Shown: piece after piece, positions 36,578 through 47,254 of the stretch
How the letters are laid out: each line of letters begins with the position of its first letter
How positions within the stretch are numbered: the first letter of the stretch is position 1
DNA from: Lysobacter silvisoli
GTDB taxonomy: Bacteria; Pseudomonadota; Gammaproteobacteria; Xanthomonadales; Xanthomonadaceae
NCBI RefSeq assembly: GCF_003382365.1
Contig: NZ_QTSU01000001.1
Location: 1,736,001-1,800,000, forward strand
Direction of reading: 5' to 3'
Length of the DNA stretch: 64,000 nucleotides
The notes under the pieces: generated by a model
Databases searched by the model: none
The model's input: only the letters and a program-made list of their open reading frames with translations
What the model was told of the DNA's origin: nothing
Translations under genes and position numbers: made by a program

Positions 36578-38821
36578 ATGACTGATTCCGTACGTCCGGT
36601 CTTCCACGGCTTCGAACAGATCCCGCTGCGCGAGTACGCCGAGCGCGCCTACCTCGACTACTCGATGTACGTGGTCCTGGACCGCGCCCTGCCGTTCCTG
36701 GGCGACGGCCTCAAGCCGGTGCAGCGCCGCATCGTGTATTCGATGAGCGAGCTAGGCCTGAACGCCGCCTCCAAGCCGAAGAAGTCCGCGCGCACCGTCG
36801 GCGACGTGATCGGCAAGTACCACCCGCACGGCGACAGCGCCTGCTACGAGGCGATGGTGCTGATGGCGCAGCCGTTCTCGTACCGCTACCCGCTGGTGGA
36901 GGGCCAGGGCAACTTCGGTTCCAGCGACGATCCCAAGTCGTTCGCAGCCATGCGCTACACCGAGTCCAAGCTGACCCCCATCGCCGAGGTGCTGTTGGGC
37001 GAGCTGGGCCAGGGCACGGTGGACTGGACGCCGAACTTCGACGGCACCCTGGAGGAGCCGACCTGGCTGCCGGCGCGCCTGCCGCACCTGCTGCTCAACG
37101 GCACCACCGGCATCGCCGTGGGCATGGCCACCGACGTGCCGCCGCACAACCTCAACGAAGTGGTCAGCGCCTGCGTGCGCCTGCTCGACGACCCGGACGC
37201 GACCACGCGCGATCTGTGCGAGCACGTGCTGGGCCCGGACTATCCGACCACGGCCGAGATCATCACCCCGCGCAGCGACCTGATCGCGATGTACGAGTCC
37301 GGCCTGGGCAGCGTGCGCGCGCGCGCCGTGTACGAGAAGGACAACGGCAACCTGGTGGTCACCGCCCTGCCCTACCAGACCTCGCCGGGCAAGGTGATCG
37401 AGCAGATCGCGACCCAGATGCGGGCCAAGAAGCTGCCCTGGCTGGAGGACATCCGCGACGAGTCCGACCACGCCAACCCCACCCGCATCGTGCTGGTGCC
37501 GCGCTCCAACCGCGTCGACGTCGAACAGCTGATGGGCCACCTGTTCGCCACCACCGACCTGGAGCGCAGCTACCGGGTCAACTTCAACGTGATCGGCCTG
37601 GACGGCCGCCCGCAGGTGAAGGGGCTCAAGGCCTTCCTCGGCGAATGGCTGTCGTTCCGCAGCGACACCGTGACCCGCCGCCTCAAGCACCGGCTGGACA
37701 AGGTCGAGCGCCGCCTGCATCTGTTGGCCGGCTTGCTGATCGCTTTCCTCAACCTGGACGAGGTGATCCGCATCATCCGCAGCGAGGACGAGCCGCGGCC
37801 GGTGCTGATGCGCCGCTTCGACCTCAGCGAGGAGCAGACCGACTACATCCTGGAAACCCGGCTGCGCCAGCTCGCGCGCCTGGAAGAAATGAAGATCCGC
37901 GGCGAAGAAGCCGAATTGGAGAAGGAGCGCGAGCAGCTGATCGCGACCCTGGGCAGCAAGGCCCGGCTGAAGAAGCTGATCAAGGACGAGCTGCTGGCCG
38001 ACGCCAAGAAGTTCGGCGACGCGCGCCGCTCGCCGCTGGTTTCGCGCAACGCCGCGCAGGCGCTGTCGGAAACCGAACTGGTGCCCAGCGAGCCCATGAC
38101 CGTGGTGCTCAGCGAGAAGGGCTGGGTGCGCGCGGCCAAGGGCCACGACATCGACGCGTCCACGCTCAACTACCGCGAAGGCGATGCGCTGCTGGGCGCG
38201 GCCAAGGGCCGCAGCACCCAGCAGGTGGCGTTCCTGGACTCCACCGGCCGCGCCTACTCCACGGTGATCCACGGCCTGCCCTCGGCACGCGGCAACGGCG
38301 AACCGCTGACCGGCCGCTTCTCGCCGGCCGCGGGCGCCTCGTTCCAGGCCCTGGCCGCGGGCGACGACGACCACCGCTTCGTGCTGGCCAGCAGCCACGG
38401 CTACGGCTTCGTGACCCGTTTCGAGAACCTCACCGGCCGCAACAAGGCCGGCAAGGCCATGCTTTCGCTCACGCCCAACGCGCGGGTGCTGCAGCCGGCC
38501 GCGGTCGGCGACGCCGCCCAGGGCCGGGTGGTGGCGGTGACCAACGTCGGCCACCTGCTCGCGTTCCCGGTGGCGGAACTGCCCGAGCTGGATAAGGGCA
38601 AGGGCAACAAGATCATCGACATCCCCAAGGCCAAGCTCGGCACCGAGCGGGTGGTGGCGGTGGCGGTGGTCGCGCCCGGCGCGACTCTGAGCGTGCGCTC
38701 CGGCGCGCGCACCATGAGCCTGTCGTTCAAGGACCTGGAGGCCTACCTGGGCGCGCGCGCGACCCGCGGCGGCCTGTTGCCGCGCGGCTGGCAGAAGGTC
38801 GAAGGCCTGTCGGTGGAGTAA
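36578..38821 (+). CDS. parC: DNA topoisomerase IV subunit A
   Basis: 747 residues. ParC with ParE decatenates chromosomes. The catalytic Tyr127 is in [10 protein letters not shown]. The quinolone-resistance region reads [15 protein letters not shown], with Ser87 and Glu91 (equivalent to E. coli Ser80 and Glu84) both in the sensitive form. C-terminal beta-pinwheel repeats follow from about residue 490. The start ATG at 36578 gives [20 protein letters not shown]; the frame is open upstream. Confidence 0.97.
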   Translation: MTDSVRPVFHGFEQIPLREYAERAYLDYSMYVVLDRALPFLGDGLKPVQRRIVYSMSELGLNAASKPKKSARTVGDVIGKYHPHGDSACYEAMVLMAQPFSYRYPLVEGQGNFGSSDDPKSFAAMRYTESKLTPIAEVLLGELGQGTVDWTPNFDGTLEEPTWLPARLPHLLLNGTTGIAVGMATDVPPHNLNEVVSACVRLLDDPDATTRDLCEHVLGPDYPTTAEIITPRSDLIAMYESGLGSVRARAVYEKDNGNLVVTALPYQTSPGKVIEQIATQMRAKKLPWLEDIRDESDHANPTRIVLVPRSNRVDVEQLMGHLFATTDLERSYRVNFNVIGLDGRPQVKGLKAFLGEWLSFRSDTVTRRLKHRLDKVERRLHLLAGLLIAFLNLDEVIRIIRSEDEPRPVLMRRFDLSEEQTDYILETRLRQLARLEEMKIRGEEAELEKEREQLIATLGSKARLKKLIKDELLADAKKFGDARRSPLVSRNAAQALSETELVPSEPMTVVLSEKGWVRAAKGHDIDASTLNYREGDALLGAAKGRSTQQVAFLDSTGRAYSTVIHGLPSARGNGEPLTGRFSPAAGASFQALAAGDDDHRFVLASSHGYGFVTRFENLTGRNKAGKAMLSLTPNARVLQPAAVGDAAQGRVVAVTNVGHLLAFPVAELPELDKGKGNKIIDIPKAKLGTERVVAVAVVAPGATLSVRSGARTMSLSFKDLEAYLGARATRGGLLPRGWQKVEGLSVE

Positions 38822-38826
38822 GCGCG

Positions 38827-39483
38827 ATGGACGCGGACTTCTGGCACCAGCGCTGGCAGGACAACCAGATCGGCTTCCACCAGGACAGGCCCTCGCCGTT
38901 GTTGTTGAAGCACTGGCCGTCGCTGGGCCTGGCCGGCGGCAGCCGGGTGTTCGTGCCGCTGGCCGGCAAGACCCTGGACATGGCCTGGTTCGCCTCGCAG
39001 GGCCACCGCGTGCTGGGCGTGGAACTGTCGCAGCTGGCGGTGGAGGCCTTCTTCGCCGAACTCGGGCTGACGCCGGAGGTGTCGGAATCGCGCTACGGGA
39101 GCCACTACCGCGCCGGCGCGATCGAGCTGATCTGCGGCGACGCGTTCGCGCTCGATGCGCAGGCGCTGGGCGACTGCGCGGCGGTGTTCGACCGCGCGGC
39201 GCTGATCGCGCTGCCGCCGCCGTTGCGGCAGCGCTACGCGGACGAACTCTATCCGCGCCTGCAGCCAGGCTGTCGCGGCCTGCTGATCACGCTGGAGTAC
39301 CCGCAACACGAGAAGCAGGGCCCGCCGTTCTGCGTCAGCGAAGCGGAAGTGCGCGCGTTGTATGCGCGCGACTGGGATGTGACCACGCTGGAACGCCGCG
39401 ACATCCTGGCCCAGCAACCGGGCTTCGTCGTCGAAGGGGTGACGGCGTTGGAGACCATCGTGTACGCGCTGGGGCGGCGCTGA
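38827..39483 (+). CDS. tpm: thiopurine S-methyltransferase family protein
   Basis: 218 residues. Starts MDADFWHQRWQDNQIGFHQ, the family hallmark, followed by the SAM-binding VFVPLAGKTLDMAWFASQGH and GVELSQLAVEAFF. Bacterial members methylate thiopurines and also tellurite or selenite species. It starts five bases after the parC stop, so it is probably co-transcribed with parC. Confidence 0.93.
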   Translation: MDADFWHQRWQDNQIGFHQDRPSPLLLKHWPSLGLAGGSRVFVPLAGKTLDMAWFASQGHRVLGVELSQLAVEAFFAELGLTPEVSESRYGSHYRAGAIELICGDAFALDAQALGDCAAVFDRAALIALPPPLRQRYADELYPRLQPGCRGLLITLEYPQHEKQGPPFCVSEAEVRALYARDWDVTTLERRDILAQQPGFVVEGVTALETIVYALGRR

Positions 39484-39719
39484 TCTAAAGCAGCGCTGAC
39501 GTCGCCGCCACCAGCGATGGCGGGTAATCGCCAGCGAACGGCGCGATGCGACGAAACCCGGAATACGCCGACGGATGCGGGTGACGGCGTTCGGGATGGG
39601 CCGCAAAATGGACGCGACGGCGCAAAGCCGTCGTTGCTGCCGGCGACGGCCACCGGCGCGATCGCGCCGGATGCGCGTAGCCGGCTTTATCCACCTCAAG
39701 AACGCAAGGATCTGCGTCC

Positions 39720-40190
39720 ATGAAGCACTCGAACCATCGCGTCGCCCTGTTGGCGGCCGCCCTGCTGTGCCTGCCCTCAATCGCCGCGGCCGCGCCGCCG
39801 CCGGATGCCACCAGCCGCGTCGCGGTCTGCAACAGCGGTTACTTCGCCGAAATGTCGCTGGATTTCGGCAACACCGGCACCACCGCCACCGTCGTGGCCA
39901 AGGCCCACCTGGTCAGCAGCCCGGTCGGGCCGTTCCCGCCGAAGCCGCCCTACTTCAACGTCTACGCCTCGGCCTCGCACCGCCCCGACGCGGCCTCGGC
40001 CTGGTCCAGCAACGACCAGCAGTCCGACGGCTACGACTCGTATCCGGCGCAGCCGGCGCGCGCGCAGAAGTCGATGTTCCGCACGCCCACCTGCGAACTC
40101 GCGGGCAGCGCGGTGGTCAGCGTGCACTGCCCCTCGGGCCAGTGGGAGTACAAGACCCTGGATCGCGTCTGGGTCGGTTGCGGCCTGTAA
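39720..40190 (+). CDS. small secreted protein of unknown function
   Basis: 156 residues. The signal peptide is cleaved near IAAAA (about residue 24). The mature part has four Cys (VAVCNSGYFAE, TPTCELAG, VHCPSGQWE, VGCGL), which could form two disulfides, and is rich in Ser, Pro and aromatic residues. I do not recognise a family. AAGGA lies nine bases before the ATG. It is monocistronic and convergent with asnB, with a large hairpin between. The 236 bases before it contain no other gene. Confidence 0.7.
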   Translation: MKHSNHRVALLAAALLCLPSIAAAAPPPDATSRVAVCNSGYFAEMSLDFGNTGTTATVVAKAHLVSSPVGPFPPKPPYFNVYASASHRPDAASAWSSNDQQSDGYDSYPAQPARAQKSMFRTPTCELAGSAVVSVHCPSGQWEYKTLDRVWVGCGL

Positions 40191-40203
40191 GGCCGCGCCA
40201 TCG

Positions 40204-40241
40204 GCGGATCGCGGCGGCGCATCGGCGCCGCCGCGATCCGC
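40204..40241. terminator. 17-bp hairpin between convergent genes
   Basis: GCGGATCGCGGCGGCGC pairs perfectly with GCGCCGCCGCGATCCGC over an ATCG loop. There is no U-tract; it probably serves as a shared 3' boundary for the secreted-protein gene and asnB. Confidence 0.55.
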
Positions 40242-40247
40242 AACACC

Positions 40248-41933
40248 TCATGCCAGCGCGGCGTGGTGCACACCGGCGATCGCGCGGCCCGAGGGATCGG
40301 CCATCTGCGCGAAGGCCGCGTCCCAGGCGATCGCCGCCGGCGAGGAGCAGGCGATGGACTTGCCGCCCGGCACCGTCTCGGCGCAGGCCGTGCCCGGGAA
40401 CTGGCGTTCGAAAATGCTGCGGTAGTAATAGGCTTCCTTGCTCTGCGGCGTATTGATCGGGAAGCGGCTGGCGGCTGCGGCGAATTCGCGGTCGCTGACA
40501 TGGGCTTCCGCGTGCGCCTTGAGCCCGTCGATCCAGCCGTAGCCGACGCCGTCGCTGAACTGCTCCTTCTGCCGCCACAGGATCGACTCCGGCAGGTAAC
40601 CCTCGAAGGCCTCGCGCAGCACCGCCTTCTCGATCCGACCGCCGGCCTTGTCGACCATCTTGGCCTGCGCGTCCATGCGCATGGCCACCTCCAGGAATTC
40701 CACGTCCAGGAACGGCACCCGCGGCTCCACGCCCCAGGCCATCATCGACTTGTTCGCGCGCAGGCAGTCGTAGCTGTGCAGGGCGTCGAGCTTGCGCACC
40801 AGCTCCTCGTGGAACTCGCGCGCGTTGGGCGCTTTGTGGAAGTACAGATAGCCGCCGAAGATCTCGTCGCTGCCTTCGCCGGAGAGCACCATCTTCACGC
40901 CCATGGCCTTGATCCGCCGCGCCAGCAGGAACATCGGCGTGGACGCGCGAATGGTGGTCACGTCGTAGGTCTCGATGTGCTGGATCACGTCCGGCAGCAC
41001 GTCCAGGCCTTCCTCGAAGGTGTAGGTGAAACCGTGGTGCACCGTGCCCAGCGCCTGTGCCGCCACTTCGGCCGCGGCCAGATCGGGCGAGCCCTGCAGG
41101 CCGATGGCGAAGGAATGCAGGCGCGGCCACCAGGCCTCGGCCTGGTCGTCCTCCTCGATGCGGCGACGGGCGAAGCGCGCGGCGCAGGCCGCCACCAGCG
41201 AGGAGTCCAGGCCGCCGGAGAGCAGCACGCCGTAGGGCACGTCGCTCATCATCTGCCGGTGCACGGCGCGCTCGAAGGCGCTGCGCAGTTCCTCCTTGCT
41301 CACCTGCACGCCCTGCACCGCCTCGTAGCCGCGCCAGCCGGGCTGGTAGTACTTCACCGGCACGCCCACGTCGCTGTCGTAGTAGTGCCCGGGCGGGAAC
41401 GCGGCCACGTCGTCGCACAGCCGCGCCAGCACCTTCATTTCCGAGGCCACCCACAGGCGGCCGTCGGCATCGTGGCCCCAGTACAGCGGGCACACGCCGA
41501 TGGGGTCGCGCGCGATCACGTAGCGCCCGCGCGCGGCGTCCCACAGGGCGAAGGCGAAGATGCCGTTGAGGCGGTTGAGCAGCGCGCCCAGATCGCCGCC
41601 CTCGCGGTACAGCGCGTTGATGACCTCGCAGTCGGACTTGGTCTGGAAGTCGTAGGGCGCGGCCAGCTGCTGCTCCAGCTCGCGGTGGTTGTAGATCTCG
41701 CCGTTGACCGCCAGGGCCAGCTCGCCGTCGGCTGAACGCAGCGGCTGCGAGCCGCCGGTAGGATCGACGATGGCCAGGCGCTCGTGCACCAGCAGCGCGC
41801 GCGGGTCGACGCTGACGCCGGACCAATCGGGGCCGCGGTGACGCTGCCGCGCCGACAGGGACAGGGCCAGCGGCCTGAGCGGTCTCAGGTCGGCGCCGGG
41901 GCGGAGGTCGAACAGGCCGAGGATCGAGCACAT
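40248..41933 (-). CDS. asnB: asparagine synthetase B (glutamine-hydrolysing)
   Basis: 561 residues. The N-terminal glutaminase domain begins MCSILG with catalytic Cys2, followed by RHRGPDWSG and NGEIYNH. The synthetase domain has the PP-loop VLLSGGLDSSL at about 233-243 and SGEGSDEIFGGY. It makes Asn from Asp, Gln and ATP. Unlike the usual short leader, there are 275 bases between the leader-peptide start and this gene, holding an Asn-rich leader peptide and a terminator, which points to control by attenuation. In the Xanthomonadaceae I recall asnB lying close to dapE, as here. Confidence 0.96.
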   Translation of the reverse strand: MCSILGLFDLRPGADLRPLRPLALSLSARQRHRGPDWSGVSVDPRALLVHERLAIVDPTGGSQPLRSADGELALAVNGEIYNHRELEQQLAAPYDFQTKSDCEVINALYREGGDLGALLNRLNGIFAFALWDAARGRYVIARDPIGVCPLYWGHDADGRLWVASEMKVLARLCDDVAAFPPGHYYDSDVGVPVKYYQPGWRGYEAVQGVQVSKEELRSAFERAVHRQMMSDVPYGVLLSGGLDSSLVAACAARFARRRIEEDDQAEAWWPRLHSFAIGLQGSPDLAAAEVAAQALGTVHHGFTYTFEEGLDVLPDVIQHIETYDVTTIRASTPMFLLARRIKAMGVKMVLSGEGSDEIFGGYLYFHKAPNAREFHEELVRKLDALHSYDCLRANKSMMAWGVEPRVPFLDVEFLEVAMRMDAQAKMVDKAGGRIEKAVLREAFEGYLPESILWRQKEQFSDGVGYGWIDGLKAHAEAHVSDREFAAAASRFPINTPQSKEAYYYRSIFERQFPGTACAETVPGGKSIACSSPAAIAWDAAFAQMADPSGRAIAGVHHAALA

Positions 41934-41970
41934 AACGGAAATCTCCAGTGGGGCTGCTTTTCTTTAAGTC

Positions 41971-41990
41971 CCCGGCCATGGATGGCCGGG
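41971..41990 (-). promoter_or_regulatory. hairpin in the asnB 5' leader, after the attenuator
   Basis: CCCGGCCAT-GG-ATGGCCGGG is a near-perfect palindrome 38 bases before the asnB start and downstream of the attenuator terminator. It could add translational control or protect the read-through mRNA. Confidence 0.4.
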
Positions 41991-42033
41991 CTCTTGTTCA
42001 AGGACGAACGACAAAATCCAGGACCTAGAAACG

Positions 42034-42060
42034 AAAAAGCCCGCGCTTTTCGGCGCGGGC
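42034..42060 (-). terminator. attenuator terminator of the asnB leader
   Basis: On the minus strand GCCCGCGC pairs with GCGCGGGC over a CGAAAA loop, then five T residues. It lies 32 bases after the leader-peptide stop and about 100 bases before asnB, so it would end transcription before asnB. The 5' arm can instead pair for seven bases (GCCCGCG with CGCGGGC) with 42102-42108 inside the leader peptide gene, the antiterminator. Confidence 0.8.
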
Positions 42061-42091
42061 TTCTTGAGCGATTGAGCGTGTGTTGCGCGCG

Positions 42092-42208
42092 CTAATCGCC
42101 GGCCCGCGGGAGGCTGGCGTTATTGCGATTGTTATTGTTCGCCGCGGCCACGGCCGTGCCGCCGCCGGGGGCGGTGACGATCTGGGCGGTGACGAAAACG
42201 CGGCTCAT
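42092..42208 (-). CDS. Asn-rich leader peptide of asnB
   Basis: 38 residues, starting MSRVFVTAQIVTAPGGG. At residues 24-30 it reads NNNNRNN: codons AAC AAT AAC AAT CGC AAT AAC (42139-42119). It ends ASLPRAGD. AGGA lies nine bases before the ATG. Tandem codons for the product of the downstream gene, followed by a terminator, are the signature of a transcription-attenuation leader as in his, thr, leu and trp operons. Low charged-tRNA-Asn would stall ribosomes over the Asn codons and favour the antiterminator. I do not recall a described Asn attenuator. Confidence 0.8.
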   Translation of the reverse strand: MSRVFVTAQIVTAPGGGTAVAAANNNNRNNASLPRAGD

Positions 42209-42336
42209 GGCTCGATCCTGCTTCAGGCCGGGACGGTTTGCAAGCGGGGGCGGCGGCGGCCGGCCCCTGTCACTTTGGAAACGCGCCCCCCGGCACGCCC
42301 CGGCCATGGGCTAAGCTGCGCCGCGGAGGGGAGCTC

Positions 42337-44694
42337 ATGCGTCGATGGATCAAGCGCGGCCTGGCCGCGGTGCTGGTACTGGCTCTGATTGCGGCGGCGG
42401 GCGCCTGGTGGCTGTTGCGCGCCAGCCTGCCCAGCCTGGAAGGCGAACTGGCGTTGGCGGGTTTGTCGGCACCGGTCGCGGTGCAGCGCGACGCCCAAGG
42501 CGTGGTCACCGTGGACGCGGCCAACGAGGCCGACGCGATGCGCGCGCTGGGCTACGTGCACGCGCAGGAGCGCTATTTCGAAATGGACCTGCTGCGGCGC
42601 ACCGCCGCCGGCGAGCTGTCGGCGCTGTTCGGGCCGGTCGCGGTCGAGGTGGACCAGCGCCGGCGCATGCACCGGCTGCGCGCGCGCACCGAACAGCACC
42701 TGGACGGTTTTGCCGGCGAGCAGCGCGCGCTGCTGCAGGCCTACACCGACGGCGTCAACGACGGCCTGGACGCGCTGGGCGCGAAACCCTGGCCCTATCT
42801 GCTGCTGGGCACGCAGCCGCAACGCTGGCAGCTGGCCGACTCGGCCCTGGTCGGCTTCGCCATGTACTTCGATCTGCAGGACGGCGACAACGCGCGCGAA
42901 CGCGCGCTGTGGACGCTGCGCGGGGCCACGCCGACGGCGCTGTACGCCCTGCTCACCCACGATGGCAGCAGTTGGGACGCGCCGCTGTTCGGCACCGCCC
43001 GCGGCGACGCGCAGCTGCCCGACGCCGCCACCCTGGACCTGCGCTCGCTGCCGGCGCCCAGCGCCGACGCGCCGGTGCGGGTGCCGTACCGCAACGAGGT
43101 CGGCAGCAACAACTTCGCCGTGGCCGGCAGCCACACCCGCGACGGCCGCGCCATCGTCGCCGACGACATGCACCTGGGCCTGCGTGCGCCCAACCTGTGG
43201 TTCCGCGCGCGCCTGCGCTACGCCGATGCGCGCGCGCCCGAGGGCCGCGTGGACGCCAGCGGCTTCACCCTGCCCGGCCTGCCTGCGCTGGTGGTGGGCA
43301 GCAACGGCCACGTGGCCTGGGGCTTCACCAACAGCTACGGCGACTGGCTGGACTGGAAGCTGGAACCCGGCTGCGCCGGCGACGCGCCCAAGGCCTGCGC
43401 GGGCCTGCGCACCTACGAGGAACGCATCGAGATCAAGGGCGAGCCCGCGCGCGTGTTGCGCGTGCGCGAGACCGCCTGGGGACCGCTGATGCGCGACAAC
43501 GCCGACGGCAGCGCGCTGTCGCTGCGCTGGTCCGCGCACCTGCCCGGCGCGCTGAACCTGGAGCTGGCGCGGCTGATGCGCGCCGGATCGCTGGATCAGG
43601 CGCTGAGCGACGCGCAGCGCATCGCCTTGCCGGTGCAGAACCTGCTGGTCGCCGACCGCAGCGGCCGCATCGCCTGGCGCCTGCTGGGGCCGATACCGGA
43701 ACGCGCGGCGGGCTGCACGCCGGCCGTGCCGATGGCCGCCGACGCGGCCTGCCCGCCCTGGGGCCTGCGCACCGACCGCGCGCCGCAATTGGTCGACCCG
43801 CCCAACGGCCGCCTGTGGACCGCGAACTCGCGCACGCTGCAAGGCCCGGAGCTCGCGCGCATCGGCGACGGCGGCCTGGTGCTGGGCGCGCGCGCGCAAC
43901 AGATCCGCGACGACCTGCTGAGCAAACAGCGTTTCGACGAACGCGACCTGCTGCGGGTGCAGCTGGACGACCGCGCGATCTTCCTGGCCCGCTGGTGGAA
44001 GCTGCTGCGCGAGCAGGCCGCAAGCGCCAAGGATTCGCCGACGCTGAAGGAACTGGCCGCGGCATCGGCGCAGTGGGAAGGCCGCGCGGTGCCGGAATCG
44101 GTGAGCTACCGCTTGGTGCGGGCCTGGCGCCTGGCCGTGCACGACCGCCTGATCGACGGCCTGACCGCACCGGCGCGCGCGAAGCTGGGGGCGGATTTCG
44201 AGCTGCCGGAACTGGCGCAGTTCGAAGGCGTGGCCTGGCCGCTGGTAACCGAACGGCCGATGCATCTGTTGCCGCGTCGCTACGCCTCCTGGGACGCGCT
44301 GTTCGAGGATGCGGCGCGCCAGGTGCGCGACGATCTGGCCCAGCAAGGGCCGCTGGCGCAGCGGCGCTGGGGCGAGCGCAACACCGCGGCGATCTGCCAT
44401 CCGATTTCGCGCGCCCTGCCCGGCTTCGCCAAGCCCGCGCTGTGCATGCCCGCCGACGAGCTGCCGGGCGACGTGGCCATGCCGCGCGTGCAGCGCCAGG
44501 ATTTCGGCGCGTCCGAGCGCATGGTGGTGTCGCCGGGGCGCGAGGCGCAGGGCTACATCCACATGCCGGGCGGCCAGGCGGGGCATCCGCTGTCGCCGTA
44601 TTGGGGCGCGGGCCACGACGACTGGGTACAAGGCCGGCCGACGCCGTTTTTGCCGGGCGAGACGAAGTACCGGATGACGTTGAAGCCGCGGTGA
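42337..44694 (+). CDS. penicillin acylase family (Ntn) amidase
   Basis: 785 residues, a penicillin amidase (S45) type precursor. A single N-terminal hydrophobic helix (about 9-27) serves as signal or anchor. The autocatalytic cleavage site with nucleophile Ser257 reads RNEVGSNNFAVAG. Before it lies the alpha-chain region (HAQERYFEMDLLRRTAAGEL). Members hydrolyse beta-lactam side chains, or acyl-homoserine lactones (quorum quenching); the substrate here is unknown. The ATG at 42337 follows GGGGAG. It is divergent from the asnB leader. Confidence 0.9.
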   Translation: MRRWIKRGLAAVLVLALIAAAGAWWLLRASLPSLEGELALAGLSAPVAVQRDAQGVVTVDAANEADAMRALGYVHAQERYFEMDLLRRTAAGELSALFGPVAVEVDQRRRMHRLRARTEQHLDGFAGEQRALLQAYTDGVNDGLDALGAKPWPYLLLGTQPQRWQLADSALVGFAMYFDLQDGDNARERALWTLRGATPTALYALLTHDGSSWDAPLFGTARGDAQLPDAATLDLRSLPAPSADAPVRVPYRNEVGSNNFAVAGSHTRDGRAIVADDMHLGLRAPNLWFRARLRYADARAPEGRVDASGFTLPGLPALVVGSNGHVAWGFTNSYGDWLDWKLEPGCAGDAPKACAGLRTYEERIEIKGEPARVLRVRETAWGPLMRDNADGSALSLRWSAHLPGALNLELARLMRAGSLDQALSDAQRIALPVQNLLVADRSGRIAWRLLGPIPERAAGCTPAVPMAADAACPPWGLRTDRAPQLVDPPNGRLWTANSRTLQGPELARIGDGGLVLGARAQQIRDDLLSKQRFDERDLLRVQLDDRAIFLARWWKLLREQAASAKDSPTLKELAAASAQWEGRAVPESVSYRLVRAWRLAVHDRLIDGLTAPARAKLGADFELPELAQFEGVAWPLVTERPMHLLPRRYASWDALFEDAARQVRDDLAQQGPLAQRRWGERNTAAICHPISRALPGFAKPALCMPADELPGDVAMPRVQRQDFGASERMVVSPGREAQGYIHMPGGQAGHPLSPYWGAGHDDWVQGRPTPFLPGETKYRMTLKPR

Positions 44695-44705
44695 GGCTAA
44701 AAGCC

Positions 44706-44820
44706 AATCCCCCCTAGCCCCCTTTTTTAAAGGGGGGAACAGCTACGACGGCGCTCTCGCTTTCGCCCCCCTTTTGCTTTTGACCCCCCCTTTGAAAAAG
44801 GGGGCTAGGGGGGATTTGCC
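44706..44820. repeat. intergenic palindrome family A, inverted pair
   Basis: Left hairpin AATCCCCCCTAGCCCCCTTT then TTTAAAGGGGGG, right hairpin CCCCCCCTTTGAAAAAGGGG then GCTAGGGGGGATT. The ends AAATCCCC and GGGGATTT are exact inverted copies. Lies between two convergent genes. Confidence 0.8.
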
Positions 44821-44839
44821 GTTGCTGTTGCTGTTGCCG

Positions 44840-45985
44840 TCACCGCCCCATCAACCGCTCGATCAGCGCCAGATACAAATCCGGCAGCGCCTCCAGATCG
44901 GCCACCGACACCTGCTCGTCCACCTTGTGGATGCTGGCGTTGACCGGACCGATCTCGATGCACTGCGCGCCCAGCGGCGCGATGAAGCGCGCATCGGAGG
45001 TGCCGCCGCCGGTGCTCTCTTCCGGCGCGGCGCCGGAGAACGCCGCCAGCACTTCGCGCGCGGCCGCGCGCAAGGGGCCCTCGGGCGTGTAGAACGGCTC
45101 GCCGCCGCGCTGCCATCGCACTTCGAACTCCAAACCGTGCGCCTGCAGGATCGCCTCGCACTCGCGCTCCAGCTGTTCGGCGCGCCAGGTCGGGTTGTAG
45201 CGCAGGTTGAACAAGGCCTGCAGCTCGCCCGGGATCACGTTGTTGGCGCCGGTGCCGGCGTTGATGTTGCTGATCTGCAGGCTGGTCGGCGGGAAGGTCT
45301 CGTAGCCTTCGTCCCAGCGCCGCGCGGCCAGTTCGGCGAACGCCGGCATGGCCTGGTGGATCGGATTGCGCGCCTTCTCGGGATAGGCCACATGGCCCTG
45401 GATGCCGCGCACGCTGAGCGTGGCCGACAAGGTGCCGCGACGGCCCACGCGCAGCAGGTCGCCCAGCGCCGCCTTGGACGAGGGCTCGCCGGTTACGCAC
45501 CAATCGATGCGCTCGCCGCGCGCGCGGAAGGTCTCGGCCACGCGGCGCACGCCGTCGATGGCCACGCCCTCCTCGTCCGAGGTCAGCAGCAGCGCGACCC
45601 GGCCCGCATGCGCGGGATGGGCGGCGACATAGCGCTCCAGCGCGACCACGAACGCGGCCACGCTGCCCTTCATGTCGGCCGCGCCGCGGCCGTAGAGCAC
45701 GCCGTCGCGGATCTCGGGCAGGAACGGATCGCTGCGCCAATCCTCGACCGGGCCCGAAGGCACCACGTCGGTGTGGCCCAGCAGCACCAGGGTCGGGCCC
45801 TCGCCGTCGCCGTGCACGGCCCACAGGTTGTCGACCTCGCCGTAGCGCAAGTGCTCGCATCGGAAGCCGGCGTTGCGCAAACGCTCGGCGATCAGCGCCT
45901 GGCAGCCCAGGTCCGCGGGCGTGACCGACGGCCTTGCAATGAGCTCGCAAGCCAGCGCCAGCACCGGGCTTTGAGCGGCGCTCAC
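44840..45985 (-). CDS. dapE: succinyl-diaminopimelate desuccinylase
   Basis: 381 residues with a GTG start at 45985 overlapping the upstream stop (GTGA). M20 metallopeptidase fold: metal ligands in [27 protein letters not shown], and a C-terminal [12 protein letters not shown]. It produces L,L-diaminopimelate for lysine and peptidoglycan. It is the last gene of the map-glnD-dapD-arsC-like-dapE operon and lies with dapD, which catalyses an earlier step. Confidence 0.96.
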   Translation of the reverse strand: MSAAQSPVLALACELIARPSVTPADLGCQALIAERLRNAGFRCEHLRYGEVDNLWAVHGDGEGPTLVLLGHTDVVPSGPVEDWRSDPFLPEIRDGVLYGRGAADMKGSVAAFVVALERYVAAHPAHAGRVALLLTSDEEGVAIDGVRRVAETFRARGERIDWCVTGEPSSKAALGDLLRVGRRGTLSATLSVRGIQGHVAYPEKARNPIHQAMPAFAELAARRWDEGYETFPPTSLQISNINAGTGANNVIPGELQALFNLRYNPTWRAEQLERECEAILQAHGLEFEVRWQRGGEPFYTPEGPLRAAAREVLAAFSGAAPEESTGGGTSDARFIAPLGAQCIEIGPVNASIHKVDEQVSVADLEALPDLYLALIERLMGR

Positions 45986-46341
45986 TGGCCGATCCCGAAG
46001 CGCTGCTTGAAACCGTTGTCGCTGAAGCCCTGGCTGATGTGGCCGTCGTCGGTGATCACCACCGGCCGGCGGATCAGCTGCGGATACTCCTTCAGCAGCA
46101 GCTTCCACTCCGCATCCGAGGCCGGCTCCTTGCGGTTGGGCGGCAACGTGCGCCAGGTGGTGGAGGACTTGTTGATCATCGCCTCCCAGCCGCCGAGCCG
46201 GTCCTTCCACGCGACCAGGGTCTCCGGCGTCTGCCGGTTATCGCGATAGTCGACGAAGCTGTGAGCGACGCCGAAGCGGTCCAGCCACTTGCGGGCCTTC
46301 TTGCAGGTATCGCAGTTGTTGAGTCCGTAGAGCGTGGTCAT
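45982..46341 (-). CDS. ArsC/Spx-family thioredoxin-fold protein (YffB-like)
   Basis: 119 residues. [18 protein letters not shown] gives a CxxC pair at residues 10 and 13; later [11 protein letters not shown] carries the Arg of the arsenate reductase fold. E. coli YffB, of similar length, also sits beside dapE. It is not expected to be a true arsenate reductase; function unknown. It lies 13 bases after dapD and overlaps dapE by four bases. Confidence 0.9.
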   Translation of the reverse strand: MTTLYGLNNCDTCKKARKWLDRFGVAHSFVDYRDNRQTPETLVAWKDRLGGWEAMINKSSTTWRTLPPNRKEPASDAEWKLLLKEYPQLIRRPVVITDDGHISQGFSDNGFKQRFGIGQ

Positions 46342-46354
46342 GTATGGGTTCGCT

Positions 46355-47250
<896 letters not shown>

Positions 47251-47254
<4 letters not shown>

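Noticed and set aside
42092-42208. Reading the Asn-rich 38-residue peptide as a bacteriocin or RiPP precursor
   Set aside because: There is no maturation or export gene nearby, and the position before asnB with a terminator explains the Asn run better.
42092-42307. A 71-codon version of the asnB leader peptide starting at 42307
   Set aside because: The extra 33 residues are Arg/Pro-rich and have no ribosome binding site; the ATG at 42208 has AGGA at good spacing.
45982-46341. A true arsenate reductase gene
   Set aside because: The protein is of the YffB branch, lies within a lysine/peptidoglycan operon, and has no arsenic-resistance genes near it.
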